NCBI RefSeq assembly: GCF_900110025.1
Contig: NZ_FOCE01000012.1
Coordinates: 1-64,000, forward strand
Length of the DNA: 64,000 nt
Source: Gemmobacter aquatilis
Lineage (GTDB): Bacteria; Pseudomonadota; Alphaproteobacteria; Rhodobacterales; Rhodobacteraceae
Direction: 5' to 3'
Made by a program: the position numbers and the translations under genes. Positions 25,647-34,118 of the stretch are shown piece after piece. The notes beneath the pieces are model-generated. The model made no database searches. It had not been told where the DNA came from and saw only the letters and a list, made by a program, of their open reading frames with translations. Every line of letters begins with the position of its first letter. Position 1 is the first letter of the stretch.

Positions 25647-26251
25647 GGCAGGATGACCGGCGGCGGATCGGCGGGCGGGGCGGCGTCGGCGCTGCGCAGA
25701 TAGAAGGGGGCCGGACGCGGGCCGGGCGCGCGATCGGCGGCCAGCCGGGCCATCGCCTCGGCCAGCGGCAGGGCGGGGGGCAGGGCATCGGCAAAGGCCG
25801 ATCCGGTGACATGCGACGCGGGCGGCAAGTCAGAAATCGGTGAAAGGCACGCCGTTTCAAAACCTTGCAGATCGAACCCCTGCGCATAGGCCTCACCCCG
25901 CCGCGCATCCTCGGCCACCAGAAGTGGGCGGGGCAGGCCGTAGGCCAGCGCCTCCAGCCGGGTAATCCCCAGGGCCGGGATGCCAAGGCCCAAGGCCAGC
26001 CCACGCGCCGCCGCGACGGAAATCCGCACGCCGGTAAAGTTGCCCGGCCCGGTGCCCACCGCGATCCGCGTCAGATCGCGCCAGCCCAGCCCCGCCTCGG
26101 CCAGCAGTTCTTCCAGCAGCGGCATCAGGCGTTCGGCCTGTCCCTTTTCCATCGGCTCCAGCCGCTGGACCACCTGCCCGTCGGGCAAAAGCAAAGCGGC
26201 CGCGCAATGCGCGGCCGATGTGTCGAAGGCCAGAACGGTTTCAGGCGGCAA
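25643..26251 (-). CDS. tsaB: tRNA threonylcarbamoyladenosine biosynthesis protein TsaB
   Basis: The 202-residue ASKHA-fold protein supports TsaD in forming t6A at position 37 of ANN-decoding tRNAs. It shows the N-terminal LAFDTSAAHCAAAL motif and the central GTGPGNFTGVRISVAAARGLALGL signature. The start appears to be a TTG at 26251 inside the upstream NfuA-like gene end; no in-frame ATG is available before the first strand. Its stop overlaps rimI by 4 nt. Confidence 0.92.
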   Translation of the reverse strand: MPPETVLAFDTSAAHCAAALLLPDGQVVQRLEPMEKGQAERLMPLLEELLAEAGLGWRDLTRIAVGTGPGNFTGVRISVAAARGLALGLGIPALGITRLEALAYGLPRPLLVAEDARRGEAYAQGFDLQGFETACLSPISDLPPASHVTGSAFADALPPALPLAEAMARLAADRAPGPRPAPFYLRSADAAPPADPPPVILP

Positions 26252-26804
26252 CGGGACGGACCTCTGTCACCTCGGGGATATAGTGGCGCAGCAGGTTCTC
26301 GATCCCCATCTTCAGCGTCAGCGTCGAGGACGGGCAACCCGCGCAGGCGCCCTGCATATGCAGGTAGACCACGCCGCGATCAAAGCCGTGGAAGGTGATA
26401 TCGCCGCCATCCTGCGCCACGGCGGGGCGGACGCGGGTATCCAGCAACTCTTTGATCTGGCGCACAATATCGGCATCTTCGCCGCTATGTTCGGCGTGCC
26501 CGCCCGAAGGCGCCGCCTCGCCCGCCATGACCGGCGCGCCCGATTGGTAATGCTCCATGATCGCGCCCAGAATGGCGGGTTTGATATGGTCCCACTGGCT
26601 GGTTTCGGCCTTGGTCACCGTCACGAAGTCCGTGCCGAAGAACACGGCCTGCACGCCGGGCACCGTGAAAATGCGGCCCGCCAGCGGGCTTTTCGTGGCA
26701 GCCTCGGCGCTGGGAAAATCGGCAGTTCCGATTTCCAGCACGGTCTGGCCGGGCAGGAATTTCAGCGTCGCGGGGTTCGGTGTGGATTCGGTCTGGATGA
26801 ACAT
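26241..26804 (-). CDS. NifU-family Fe-S scaffold/carrier protein (Nfu type)
   Basis: The 187-residue protein has the N-terminal Nfu_N domain (FIQTESTPNPATLKFLPGQTV) and a C-terminal NifU-like domain with GACAGCPSSTLTLKMGIENLL, whose two Cys (CxxC) hold a [4Fe-4S] cluster delivered to client proteins. This two-domain form is typical of alphaproteobacteria and mitochondria. GGAG precedes the ATG. Its last 11 nt overlap the start of tsaB. Confidence 0.93.
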   Translation of the reverse strand: MFIQTESTPNPATLKFLPGQTVLEIGTADFPSAEAATKSPLAGRIFTVPGVQAVFFGTDFVTVTKAETSQWDHIKPAILGAIMEHYQSGAPVMAGEAAPSGGHAEHSGEDADIVRQIKELLDTRVRPAVAQDGGDITFHGFDRGVVYLHMQGACAGCPSSTLTLKMGIENLLRHYIPEVTEVRPVAA

Positions 26805-26892
26805 GGGTATCTCCGACGGTTCTCGTCGGATATGCGCCTTGGCGTGTCAGAAGTCAACTCTGGAACGGTTCTAAAAGCCCCGCAGCCTGCCC

Positions 26893-27048
26893 TTACTCTT
26901 CCGAGTAATAGGCATACATCTGGTCGATGGCCGAAAGCTCGCGCAGTTTTTTCACTGCGGTATCAGGGGTATAGTAGGCAAGCGTATCTTCGCGTACAGG
27001 CACGGGCTGCGGCGCGGGCGCTTGGGGTTTGGTGAAACGCATGAACAT
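26893..27048 (-). CDS. Small protein of unknown function (51 aa)
   Basis: The product begins MFMRFTKPQAPAPQPVPVRE and ends with a short helical region carrying SAIDQMYAYYSEE. The Pro-rich N-terminus and a C-terminal Q/EMYxYY ending resemble other small Rhodobacteraceae proteins I have seen, but no function is known. AAAGGG lies about 8 nt before the ATG at 27048. It is transcribed in the same direction as nfu and separated from it by 88 nt. Confidence 0.55.
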   Translation of the reverse strand: MFMRFTKPQAPAPQPVPVREDTLAYYTPDTAVKKLRELSAIDQMYAYYSEE

Positions 27049-27359
27049 GGGCGGACCCTTTCTGACTGCTAGCCTCCCTGCACCTCCATATATGCTGCAC
27101 TGCGGCAATTTCCACCCCGCACAGGCGCAAAGGCGCCATGACGTAGCGACATTGCTTGTCTGAGAGGCGTTCAGGCAGCGCGAAGGCTGCGTGACAGGCG
27201 GTGCAGCATCCACCGCACGAGCCGCCGACGGGCCAAGGCCTACCACAATCATGTAGATCCGTGCCAACAGATTCCGGGGGACCACCGAGGAGGTGATGGT
27301 CAGCCTGCCATCAATTGTGGTGACGCAGGCCATGACATCAAGATGTCGGTTCCGTTCGG
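27049..27359. other. Intergenic, no confident gene
   Basis: A leftward frame with an ATG at about 27333 runs into the 51-aa gene, but its codon use becomes irregular and no product is recognised. It may be a leader region for the small gene or eroded sequence. No tRNA or strong hairpin was found. Confidence 0.4.
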
Positions 27360-27743
27360 TCAGGACAGGCTGTTCGGGGTGGATTCTTCGACAAGAACGA
27401 TGCTGAACCGTGCACCGGGCCGGGCGCTTTCTGCCTTGCGATGCGAGAAGCCATTGAGGCGTTGGACGCCGAAACGCGACGCAATCATGTCGTGCGTGCG
27501 CATGGCTGTGGCCGTGAACCGCAGGAAATGGCCCATGAAGCGGCTCCACGCCTCCAGTGCCGAAAGCGGGGCGGCGAGAGGGAGGGACTGGCTGTCGAGG
27601 AAGCACAGATGTGGCTCGGGGGCGACGAGGCGGGGGCCGGTGGGCAGGCGCGGGCGGCCTGTCGTGTGGCGGCGGGCCCGCCGCCGAAACGGGGCGCGTT
27701 CGGCCTGTTTTCCCCCGGTGACCGGCGTCTGACAGTTGTACAC
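27360..27743 (-). CDS. Uncertain ORF, unknown product
   Basis: The leftward frame ends at 27360 and has GC-rich third positions over its last 100 codons, unlike the opposite strand, so it may be coding. The most protein-like part reads LEAWSRFMGHFLRFTATAMRT and continues HDMIASRFGVQRLNGFSH. The start is unclear: a GTG at 27743 gives 127 residues, an ATG at 27536 only 58. No family is recognised and no good ribosome binding site precedes either start. It could be a small orphan gene or a remnant. Confidence 0.3.
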   Translation of the reverse strand: MYNCQTPVTGGKQAERAPFRRRARRHTTGRPRLPTGPRLVAPEPHLCFLDSQSLPLAAPLSALEAWSRFMGHFLRFTATAMRTHDMIASRFGVQRLNGFSHRKAESARPGARFSIVLVEESTPNSLS

Positions 27744-27759
27744 CCCCCGTACACCCCCT
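27738..27759 (+). repeat. Tandem 11-mer
   Basis: Two adjacent units, GTACACCCCCC (27738-27748) and GTACACCCCCT (27749-27759), lie 47 nt beyond the 3' end of the UspA gene. A related TGTACACCCCC occurs at about 54170. The role is unknown. Confidence 0.45.
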
Positions 27760-27805
27760 GTCGGGCATTTTCGCCGCCCGCACAGGCGCGACGGACCGGC
27801 ACAGG

Positions 27806-28261
27806 TCAGGTGATCGCCTCCAGCCGTTCCTTCGACATGTCGCCCGGAACGATGGTGATCGGGATCGGCAGCGTGCCGGAATTGCGGCTCATCTGGGTGA
27901 CCAGCGGGCCCGGGCCGCTTTTGTCGGTGCCCGCGCCCAGCACGAGGATGCCGACCTGCGGGTCGGCCTTCACCTGCGCCAGAATCTCGGCCGCCGGGTC
28001 GCCCTCGCGGATCACCAGTTCGGGGTTCACGCCCTGCCGGTCGCGCATCCATTTGGCGAAGACCTCGAAATGCGCCTCGATCCGCTCGCGCGCCTCTTGC
28101 CGCATCAGATCGGCGACGCCCATCCAGTGCTGGTATTCCTCGGGCGGGATCACCGAAAGGATCTGAACGCCCGCGCCGGTATGGGCGGCGCGCAGCGCGG
28201 CATAGCGCATCGCGTTAAGACATTCGCGGCTGTCGTCCAGCACGACGAGGAACTTGCGCAT
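27806..28261 (-). CDS. Universal stress protein (UspA family)
   Basis: The 151-residue single-domain protein begins MRKFLVVLDDSRECLNAMRYA, the typical first strand and nucleotide pocket, and ends with the pattern VLGAGTDKSGPGPLVTQMSRN, close to the ATP-binding G-2x-G-9x-G(S/T) motif. USPs help survival under starvation and other stresses. GGAGAG precedes the ATG. The gene stands alone in its orientation. Confidence 0.9.
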   Translation of the reverse strand: MRKFLVVLDDSRECLNAMRYAALRAAHTGAGVQILSVIPPEEYQHWMGVADLMRQEARERIEAHFEVFAKWMRDRQGVNPELVIREGDPAAEILAQVKADPQVGILVLGAGTDKSGPGPLVTQMSRNSGTLPIPITIVPGDMSKERLEAIT

Positions 28262-28465
28262 GGGTCTCTCCTGTCCGGGCGGATCATGGCGCCGGGGGGC
28301 GGGCTTGGCAAGGGGGGCGCTGGGGGCGATTGTTACCGGATCGTGCGCCGTTAAGGGCCTGTTAAGCCGACTCGGTCAGGGTAGGGCAGGACAGGAGGCT
28401 GCGAATGACCGGATATGTTGCGACGATATGGGTCTGGGGTCTGGCCATGTGGCGGCTCTGCGCCG

Positions 28466-29164
28466 TTACAGCCGCTGTTCGCCCTTTGCCATCGCAAGAT
28501 GCAGTGCCAGCGAGGGGGCGAAGAACAGAAGCCAGCCGGTGGCGAAGAACAGCCAGACCAGCGCAGGCCACCACAGCAGGCAGAACACGGTGCCGATCTG
28601 GCCGGCCAGCCGAACCGCGCCCGCCACCGGCATCAGGCGGCGCAATCCCAGCAGCAAGAGCTTGCCGCCATCCAGCGGCTGTACCGGCACCATGTTGAAG
28701 GCAAAAAGCAGCAGGTTGACCATGCTGGCAAAGGAAAGCCAGGGCAGCAGCGCATAACCCAGCCGCGCGATCTGCGGATCGGTCAGCGCATGGGCATAGA
28801 AGCCGTTCATCACGAGGCCGAGCAGCGCCCAGAGCGAGAGGTTGACCAGCGGGCCCATCGCCACGATCAGCTCTTCCTGCCGGGCGGTGCTGCGCGCGGT
28901 TTCGGTGGTGCCGCCGCCGCCATGGATCACGATGCGCTGCACCGCGATGCCCTGCACCCGCGCGCCCCAGGCATGGCCCAGTTCGTGCAGGAGGATCGAG
29001 CCGAGCACCACGGCGACAAGGCCAAGGGCGGTGAGCGGGCTGCCCCCCTGCACGAGGAACAGCAGCAGGAAGACCATCAGCAGCAGGGCCGCCGATTGCC
29101 GCACCTCGACCGCGATGCCGAAGGGACCGCGCAGGGTGAGAAGCGTGGGTTCGCTGCCCGGCAT
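28466..29164 (-). CDS. M50-family membrane metalloprotease (site-2 protease-like)
   Basis: The 232-residue membrane protein has about five hydrophobic segments. SILLHELGHAWGARVQG (residues about 56-72) contains the zinc motif HExxH inside a membrane segment. NMVPVQPLDGGKLL contains the second motif (N-x-x-P-x-x-P-L-D-G) whose Asp is the third ligand. Such enzymes cleave substrates within the membrane, often anti-sigma factors or signal-peptide remnants. It lies 3 nt after the branched-chain aminotransferase stop. The target is not known. Confidence 0.9.
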   Translation of the reverse strand: MPGSEPTLLTLRGPFGIAVEVRQSAALLLMVFLLLFLVQGGSPLTALGLVAVVLGSILLHELGHAWGARVQGIAVQRIVIHGGGGTTETARSTARQEELIVAMGPLVNLSLWALLGLVMNGFYAHALTDPQIARLGYALLPWLSFASMVNLLLFAFNMVPVQPLDGGKLLLLGLRRLMPVAGAVRLAGQIGTVFCLLWWPALVWLFFATGWLLFFAPSLALHLAMAKGEQRL

Positions 29165-29167
29165 GGC

Positions 29168-30028
29168 TCAGGCGCTCAGCGCCCAGTCCATGTACAGGCT
29201 GCGGATGTGGTCGGTCATCTTGCGGGTCTTGTAGGTGGTATCATCGAAGCGCGAGACCGAGGTGACCTTGGCGAAGTTGCCGGACAGGAACAGCTCGTCA
29301 GCGGCGTGCACATCATCGAAGGTCAGTACGGTTTCATGCACGGCGATGCCATCGGCGCGCAGATTGGCGATGTGGCGGGCGCGGGTGATGCCCGACAGGA
29401 AGGTGCCATTGGCGATGGGGGTGAAGACCTCGCCATCCTTGACGAGGAAGACATTGGCCGTGGCGCTTTCGGCCAGGTTGCCCATGGCATCGGCGACGAG
29501 GGCGTTGCCGAAGCCCTTGCCCTTCGCCTCGACCAGCATCCGGGCGTTGTTGGGGTAAAGGCAGCCGGCCTTGGCATTGCAGACCGCATCCTCCAGCACC
29601 GGGCGGCGGAACCGGGTGCGGGTGACGGTGGTGGCGCCATTGGCCGGGGGCATCGGCACCTCTTCCAGGCACAGCGCGAAGCGGGTGGAATTTTCGGCAG
29701 GCGCGATGCCGAGTTCGGAGCCATCGACCGCCCAGTACATCGGGCGGATATAGACGGACTGGTGTTTGCCATAGGCGCGCAGGCCCTCGCGGGCGATCTC
29801 CAGCATGTCTTCGGGCGTGACGGTGGGGGTGATCATCAGCGCGGCGGCCGAGCGGTTGACGCGGGCGAGGTGCAGATCAAGGTCGGGGGTCACGCCATCG
29901 AACAGGCGGGCGCCGTCGAACACCGACGAGCCCTGCCAGATACCGTGATCGGCGGCGCGCATGACGGGGATGTCGCCCGCGTGCCATTGCCCTTCGAACC
30001 AGGTGCGGATGTTCGTGCCGAATGCCAT
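29168..30028 (-). CDS. ilvE: Branched-chain amino acid aminotransferase (class IV PLP)
   Basis: The 286-residue PLP enzyme transfers the amino group between glutamate and Val, Leu or Ile keto acids. The fold-type IV features are RAADHGIWQGSSVFDGARLFDG near the N-terminus, the Lys in CNAKAGCLYPNNARM, and LTFDDVHAADELFLSGNFAKVTSV toward the C-terminus. GAGGGAC precedes the ATG at 30028. D-amino-acid aminotransferases and aminodeoxychorismate lyases share the fold; length and motifs favour the branched-chain type. Confidence 0.88.
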   Translation of the reverse strand: MAFGTNIRTWFEGQWHAGDIPVMRAADHGIWQGSSVFDGARLFDGVTPDLDLHLARVNRSAAALMITPTVTPEDMLEIAREGLRAYGKHQSVYIRPMYWAVDGSELGIAPAENSTRFALCLEEVPMPPANGATTVTRTRFRRPVLEDAVCNAKAGCLYPNNARMLVEAKGKGFGNALVADAMGNLAESATANVFLVKDGEVFTPIANGTFLSGITRARHIANLRADGIAVHETVLTFDDVHAADELFLSGNFAKVTSVSRFDDTTYKTRKMTDHIRSLYMDWALSA

Positions 30029-30492
30029 GATCGTCCCTCGGATATGGTGGCCCGGCCTGTGGCGGACCCCGGATTTGTCCGGGCAGTCAAACACAGGGGG
30101 GCGGGATGGTCCAGAGCAGTGCCCGCAGTGTTTTGGCAGGGCGGTAAAAGACGCCCCGGACCGGAGGGCCGGACCGGGGCAGGAGGGCGCCGTGCAGGGG
30201 AGGGAAAGCCCGTGCCATGTGTCTGGGGGACAGGAGGCCGATTCGGCGCCGGTGGTGGCCCGCCCCGATCTGAGCGCCGCCGTGCAACACTTTGATGATG
30301 ATGCCTGAATTTTGCGCGCCCTCTAACATACCGCCATTCAGCCGCCATTTGTGGCTTTAAAACCACGATTGGCTTGACCGAATCTGCCCCTGCGGAGGAT
30401 AGTCTTGTCGCGCGGCCTGCATATTTGCCCCGCGCCAGCGCTTGAGCTCTCTAATTCCTTGAAAACGTGTAATAGTAATCTGGAGAAAGCCA
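30029..30492. other. Divergent intergenic region upstream of the RTX gene
   Basis: The 464-bp spacer between ilvE (leftward) and the RTX gene (rightward) holds no supported gene. Its right half (about 30290-30490) is visibly lower in GC and contains the promoter candidate listed separately. Confidence 0.5.
30374..30403 (+). promoter_or_regulatory. Possible sigma-70-type promoter for the RTX gene
   Basis: TTGACC (30374-30379) and GATAGT (30398-30403) with an 18-bp spacer match the -35 and -10 consensus at 5/6 and 4/6 positions. They lie about 90 nt before the RTX start in an AT-richer patch. No other promoter of similar quality was seen there. Confidence 0.35.
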
Positions 30493-31860
30493 ATGCCTAA
30501 ATCATTTCTGTTTGAACGCTCCTTCAATGTCAATACCAACTTCCTGTCCTGGGCGACCGCGACGACCGGGGAGGGGAGCTTTGCCGGGATCGACGATCCT
30601 GCCCTGCTGCACTATGTCGGCTTCGACGATATCCTGTCGCCCGATGACGAGGTGATTATCCCGGTTGCGTTGTTTGCCGGGCAGACGGTCAATATCGACG
30701 TGGATTTCGGGATGAAGACGGTCGGGGATTCCATCGACCTGCAGGCGGTTATTGTGGATGCCTTCGGAAATTCCGTGCGCCAGGATGATTCTGGCGCTCT
30801 GGATGACGGATCTGTTCATCAGTTCGACCCGAATTTTTCTTTTACCGCCACAACGACCGGGCTTTATTATCTGGTCATCGCCGAATTCCGGAACAATTAC
30901 GCGGGTGATTTCGAATTCGAGAATGACGGCGGGGACACCGGCAGTTTTCAGGTGGATATTTCAACCTCCAACACGTTCGGCTTCATCAACTTCGGCACGA
31001 ATGAAGACAACGTGCTCGATTTCACCAGCGACAACTTTGATGACCGGGTTGCCGGTCTGGGCGGCAATGACCTGATCGAGACCGGGGGCGGGCGTAATGT
31101 CGTGGATGCGGGCGACGGGTCGGATACCGTTCTGGGGGGCGAGGATTCCGATCAGGTGTTCGGGGATCTGGGCCGGGATTCGCTGGTCGGCAATGGCGGT
31201 GTGGATGTGCTGGTCGGCGGCGGTGGCGATGATTTCATCATGGGCGGCGGGGGCGAGGATCAGATGTATGGCGGCGGCGGGATTGATACCGTCAGCTATG
31301 CGGACGGCACGGCCGGGATCATCCTCGACCTGACGGTGATCGGGGGGCAGAATACGGTCGGCTCTGGCGTGGAGGCGTTGGGCGGGTTCGAGAATGTCAT
31401 TGGCAGCCAGGGCAATGACCGGATTTCAGCCACCTTTGTGAACAACCGGCTGGAGGGCAATGACGGCAACGATTTCCTGAGCGGTCGGGCGGGGGAGGAT
31501 ACGCTGACCGGCGGCATCGGGCGCGATACGATGCAGGGCGGCGGCGATGCGGATGTATTCCTGTTCGCCGCAGCGTCGGAGATGGGGACGGCCGGGGCGC
31601 AGGACATGATTCTGGATTTCGCGCATCAGGTGGATATCATCCATCTGCGCGGCATTGATGCCAATGTGTTCGCAGCCGGTAATCAGGAGTTCGAGTTCAT
31701 CGGGCAGCAGTCCTTCTCGGGGGCCGCGGGCGAGTTGCGGTTTGTGCGGGGAGGCGGACGGACCTTGATCCAGATGGATATCGACGGCGACGGGGTTGCC
31801 GATATGGCGATCACCATCGACCGGCGGGTTGGGCTGACGGCGGGGGATTTCATTCTCTGA
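30493..31860 (+). CDS. RTX (hemolysin-type) calcium-binding protein, likely type I secreted
   Basis: The 455-residue acidic protein has an N-terminal beta domain (about 30-160) resembling a PPC-type domain: it binds no obvious cofactor and has FSFTATTTGLYYLVIAEF. About eight glycine-rich nonapeptide repeats follow (GGNDLIETG, GGEDSDQVFGD, GGGGDDFIMGG and others), then a spacer and three more repeats (EGNDGNDFLSG). It ends with FDHQVDII-like and TAGDFIL C-terminal sequence, where type I export signals lie. No Cys is seen. GGAGAAAG precedes the ATG. No TolC/HlyB/HlyD genes are near, so export would use a remote system. The function is unknown; adhesion or surface layer roles are possible. Confidence 0.9.
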   Translation: MPKSFLFERSFNVNTNFLSWATATTGEGSFAGIDDPALLHYVGFDDILSPDDEVIIPVALFAGQTVNIDVDFGMKTVGDSIDLQAVIVDAFGNSVRQDDSGALDDGSVHQFDPNFSFTATTTGLYYLVIAEFRNNYAGDFEFENDGGDTGSFQVDISTSNTFGFINFGTNEDNVLDFTSDNFDDRVAGLGGNDLIETGGGRNVVDAGDGSDTVLGGEDSDQVFGDLGRDSLVGNGGVDVLVGGGGDDFIMGGGGEDQMYGGGGIDTVSYADGTAGIILDLTVIGGQNTVGSGVEALGGFENVIGSQGNDRISATFVNNRLEGNDGNDFLSGRAGEDTLTGGIGRDTMQGGGDADVFLFAAASEMGTAGAQDMILDFAHQVDIIHLRGIDANVFAAGNQEFEFIGQQSFSGAAGELRFVRGGGRTLIQMDIDGDGVADMAITIDRRVGLTAGDFIL

Positions 31861-31874
31861 CCGGCTGGAACAGC

Positions 31875-31898
31875 CACGGGCGGGAGGGCCTGCCCGTG
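31875..31898. terminator. Hairpin after the RTX gene
   Basis: CACGGGC (31875-31881) pairs with GCCCGTG (31892-31898) around a 10-nt loop, between the convergent stops of the RTX and membrane-protein genes, where a bidirectional terminator is expected. Only two T follow. Confidence 0.5.
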
Positions 31899-31899
31899 T

Positions 31900-32985
31900 T
31901 CACCCGGCGCGCAGCAGGCGGCGGGTGAGGCGGTGTGTCACGCCATGGGCCGCGCTGACGCCAAGGCCGGTGAGGGCGGCGAGCAGACCGGCAAGGCCCG
32001 ACCACAGGTGCAGCGCGGTATCCGACAGGCGCAGGCCCAGCCGGAACAGGCGGGTCTTGCCCAGAACCTCGATCCGGCCCAGGGTTTTCGGCCCCAGCGC
32101 CTCGGCTGTGCGAGCGAGGCGGGCGGCGTCTTCGGGCGTATCGACATAGCGCAGCAGGTGCAGGGCCTCGGTCGGGCCGGTCGCGCGTTCCAGCCGCAGC
32201 AGGTTGGCGGCGAGGGTTTCGATCCCGTCCAGCGCGCCGGGTTTGATGGCGCGGCGCAGATCGCCGAAGGCGCCTTCGGCGCGCAGGGCGTTCCAGTCGA
32301 TCGCGTCATCGGCGCTGCGGGTCAGCCAGCCGGTGAGCCGGGGCGACAGCAGTTTCATCTCGCGCCCCAGCCGCAGGACCGAGGCGCCCTCTTTCACCGG
32401 CAGGGTGAGGGGGGTGGCGGTGCCCGCACTGGCAAGGGTGACGACGGCGGCGCCAAGGCCCACGGCGCAGAGCGTGGTGTTGAAACGGTCCACCTCGGCG
32501 CCGCTGAGGTAGTTCACGCCCTCGCGGGTCAGGCACAGCCCGTCGCCCAGCGTGGTGAAGGTGATCGGCGCGTTGCAGATCAGCGCCTGCGACAGGCTGC
32601 ATTGGCCGATGTCCCAGGCGCAGGTGGCGCAATCGGTGATCCGGGTCAGAAGGCCGGTGTCTTCGGCGCGGGCGGTTTCGATCCGGGTGATCAGGGTCGG
32701 GTGCAGGGGCAGGCCGCGTTCGGCGGCGACGGCAAGCAGCGCGTCGAGGGCGAGCCAGTTGCGGGGATCTTGTGCCAGGTGGCCGGACAGCAGGCTGGCG
32801 ATATGGGCTTCGGTGGCGCTGCGGGCGAGGGCGGCGTCAGTTGCGGCCTGCAATTCGGCGGCGGAGCGTTCGACAAGCGGGCGGACAAGCGGATTGCGGG
32901 CCAGTTGCAGGCCCGCATTCAGGCTGATGATCAGCGAGGCGGCCAGCAGGGCCAGCAGCCCCGCTTGCCGCAGCCGGTGCAGCAT
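31900..32985 (-). CDS. Unrecognised membrane protein with Cys-rich cluster
   Basis: The 361-residue protein has an N-terminal hydrophobic segment (residues 8-25), a probable helical soluble region, a Cys cluster (Cys119, 122, 129, 137, 151, 173 in ITDCATCAWDIGQCSLSQALIC and after), a second hydrophobic stretch at about 174-192, and a third near the C-terminus (HLWSGLAGLLAALTGLGVSA). The paired Cys suggest disulfides in the periplasm. An adjacent GTG at 32988 is an alternative start. It overlaps the trpS stop, so it is co-transcribed with it. I do not recognise a family; it appears to be a Rhodobacteraceae-type gene of unknown role. Confidence 0.7.
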   Translation of the reverse strand: MLHRLRQAGLLALLAASLIISLNAGLQLARNPLVRPLVERSAAELQAATDAALARSATEAHIASLLSGHLAQDPRNWLALDALLAVAAERGLPLHPTLITRIETARAEDTGLLTRITDCATCAWDIGQCSLSQALICNAPITFTTLGDGLCLTREGVNYLSGAEVDRFNTTLCAVGLGAAVVTLASAGTATPLTLPVKEGASVLRLGREMKLLSPRLTGWLTRSADDAIDWNALRAEGAFGDLRRAIKPGALDGIETLAANLLRLERATGPTEALHLLRYVDTPEDAARLARTAEALGPKTLGRIEVLGKTRLFRLGLRLSDTALHLWSGLAGLLAALTGLGVSAAHGVTHRLTRRLLRAG

Positions 32986-34028
32986 CACACTTCGCGCGAG
33001 CGGATCATGCCCACGATGTCCTTCACCTGATCGAGGATCGGGCGGGCGATGGCGTCGGCCTGTGCGGCGCCGCGGCCCAGGATGCGATCGATCTCGGCCG
33101 GGTCGGCCATGAGGCGGTTCATCTCGGTGGTGATGGGCGAGAGGGTGGCGACCGCCAGTTCCGCCAGTTTCGGCTTGAAGCTGCCGAATTGCGCGCCGGC
33201 ATATTCGGTGATCACCGCCTCGGCGCTTTGGCCGGACAGGGCGGCGTAGATGTTCACCAGATTGCGCGCCTCGGGCCGGTCTTTCAGGCCGTCCAGCGTG
33301 TCGGGCAGCGGTTCCGGGTCGGTTTTGGCCTTGCGGATCTTGGCGGCGATGCTGTCGGCATCATCGGTCAGGTTGATGCGGCTTTGATCGCTGGGGTCGG
33401 ATTTCGACATCTTCTTGGTGCCGTCGCGCAGGCTCATCACCCGGGTTGCGGCGCCTTCGATCAGCGGTTCGGTGATCGGGAAGAAATTCACGCCGTAATC
33501 ATGGTTGAACTTGGCGGCGATGTCGCGCGTCAGTTCCAGATGCTGTTTCTGGTCTTCGCCCACCGGCACATGGGTGGCGCGGTAAGCCAGAATGTCGGCG
33601 GCCATCAGCGAGGGATAGGCCAAGAGCCCCAGCGAGGAGTTTTCGGCGTGTTTACCCGCCTTGTCCTTGAACTGGGTCATCCGATACATCCAGCCGATGC
33701 GGGCGACACAGTTGAAGATCCAGCCCAGTTCGGCATGGGCGCTGACCTGGCTTTGGTTGAACAGGATCGAGCGCGCCGGGTCGATGCCCGAGGCGAGGAA
33801 GGCCGCCGCAATCTCGCGCGTCTGGTTGCGCAGCTTGTCGGGGTCTTGCCAGACGGTGATCGCGTGCATGTCGACCACGCAATAGATGGTCTCGATGCCC
33901 TCGTTCTGCTTTTCGGCAAACCGCTTCAGCGCGCCGAGGTAATTGCCGAGCGTCATGCCGCCCGAGGGTTGGATCCCCGAGAAGATGCGCGGCGGGAAGG
34001 TCTGAGGCGTTTGGACCGGCTCGGACAT
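32985..34028 (-). CDS. trpS: Tryptophanyl-tRNA synthetase
   Basis: The 347-residue class I synthetase charges tRNA-Trp. The HIGH-like motif is [16 protein letters not shown] (about 19-34), and the second signature is [14 protein letters not shown]. The closest family features [19 protein letters not shown] and [22 protein letters not shown] are present. GGAG precedes the ATG at 34028. Length is normal for TrpS. It precedes the Cys-rich membrane protein gene in the same operon. Confidence 0.96.
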   Translation of the reverse strand: MSEPVQTPQTFPPRIFSGIQPSGGMTLGNYLGALKRFAEKQNEGIETIYCVVDMHAITVWQDPDKLRNQTREIAAAFLASGIDPARSILFNQSQVSAHAELGWIFNCVARIGWMYRMTQFKDKAGKHAENSSLGLLAYPSLMAADILAYRATHVPVGEDQKQHLELTRDIAAKFNHDYGVNFFPITEPLIEGAATRVMSLRDGTKKMSKSDPSDQSRINLTDDADSIAAKIRKAKTDPEPLPDTLDGLKDRPEARNLVNIYAALSGQSAEAVITEYAGAQFGSFKPKLAELAVATLSPITTEMNRLMADPAEIDRILGRGAAQADAIARPILDQVKDIVGMIRSREV

Positions 34029-34118
34029 GTGGTTCTCCGTCTGGATAAGGGTGCCTGCATCGCTTACTCTTGGCGGCAAGGGGCGTCAATCGAAGCGCCC
34101 GTGAGTTGGAGCAGTGCC

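Noticed and set aside
26257-26420. Possible riboswitch or leader within the nfu-tsaB junction
   Set aside because: The sequence is fully coding for the NfuA-like protein with the CAGC motif; no independent structure is evident.
28405-28698. 97-codon rightward ORF with GGAGG before its ATG
   Set aside because: Most of it is antisense to the M50 protease gene and turns into Arg/Pro-rich sequence typical of a shadow frame; only the first 20 codons look plausible.
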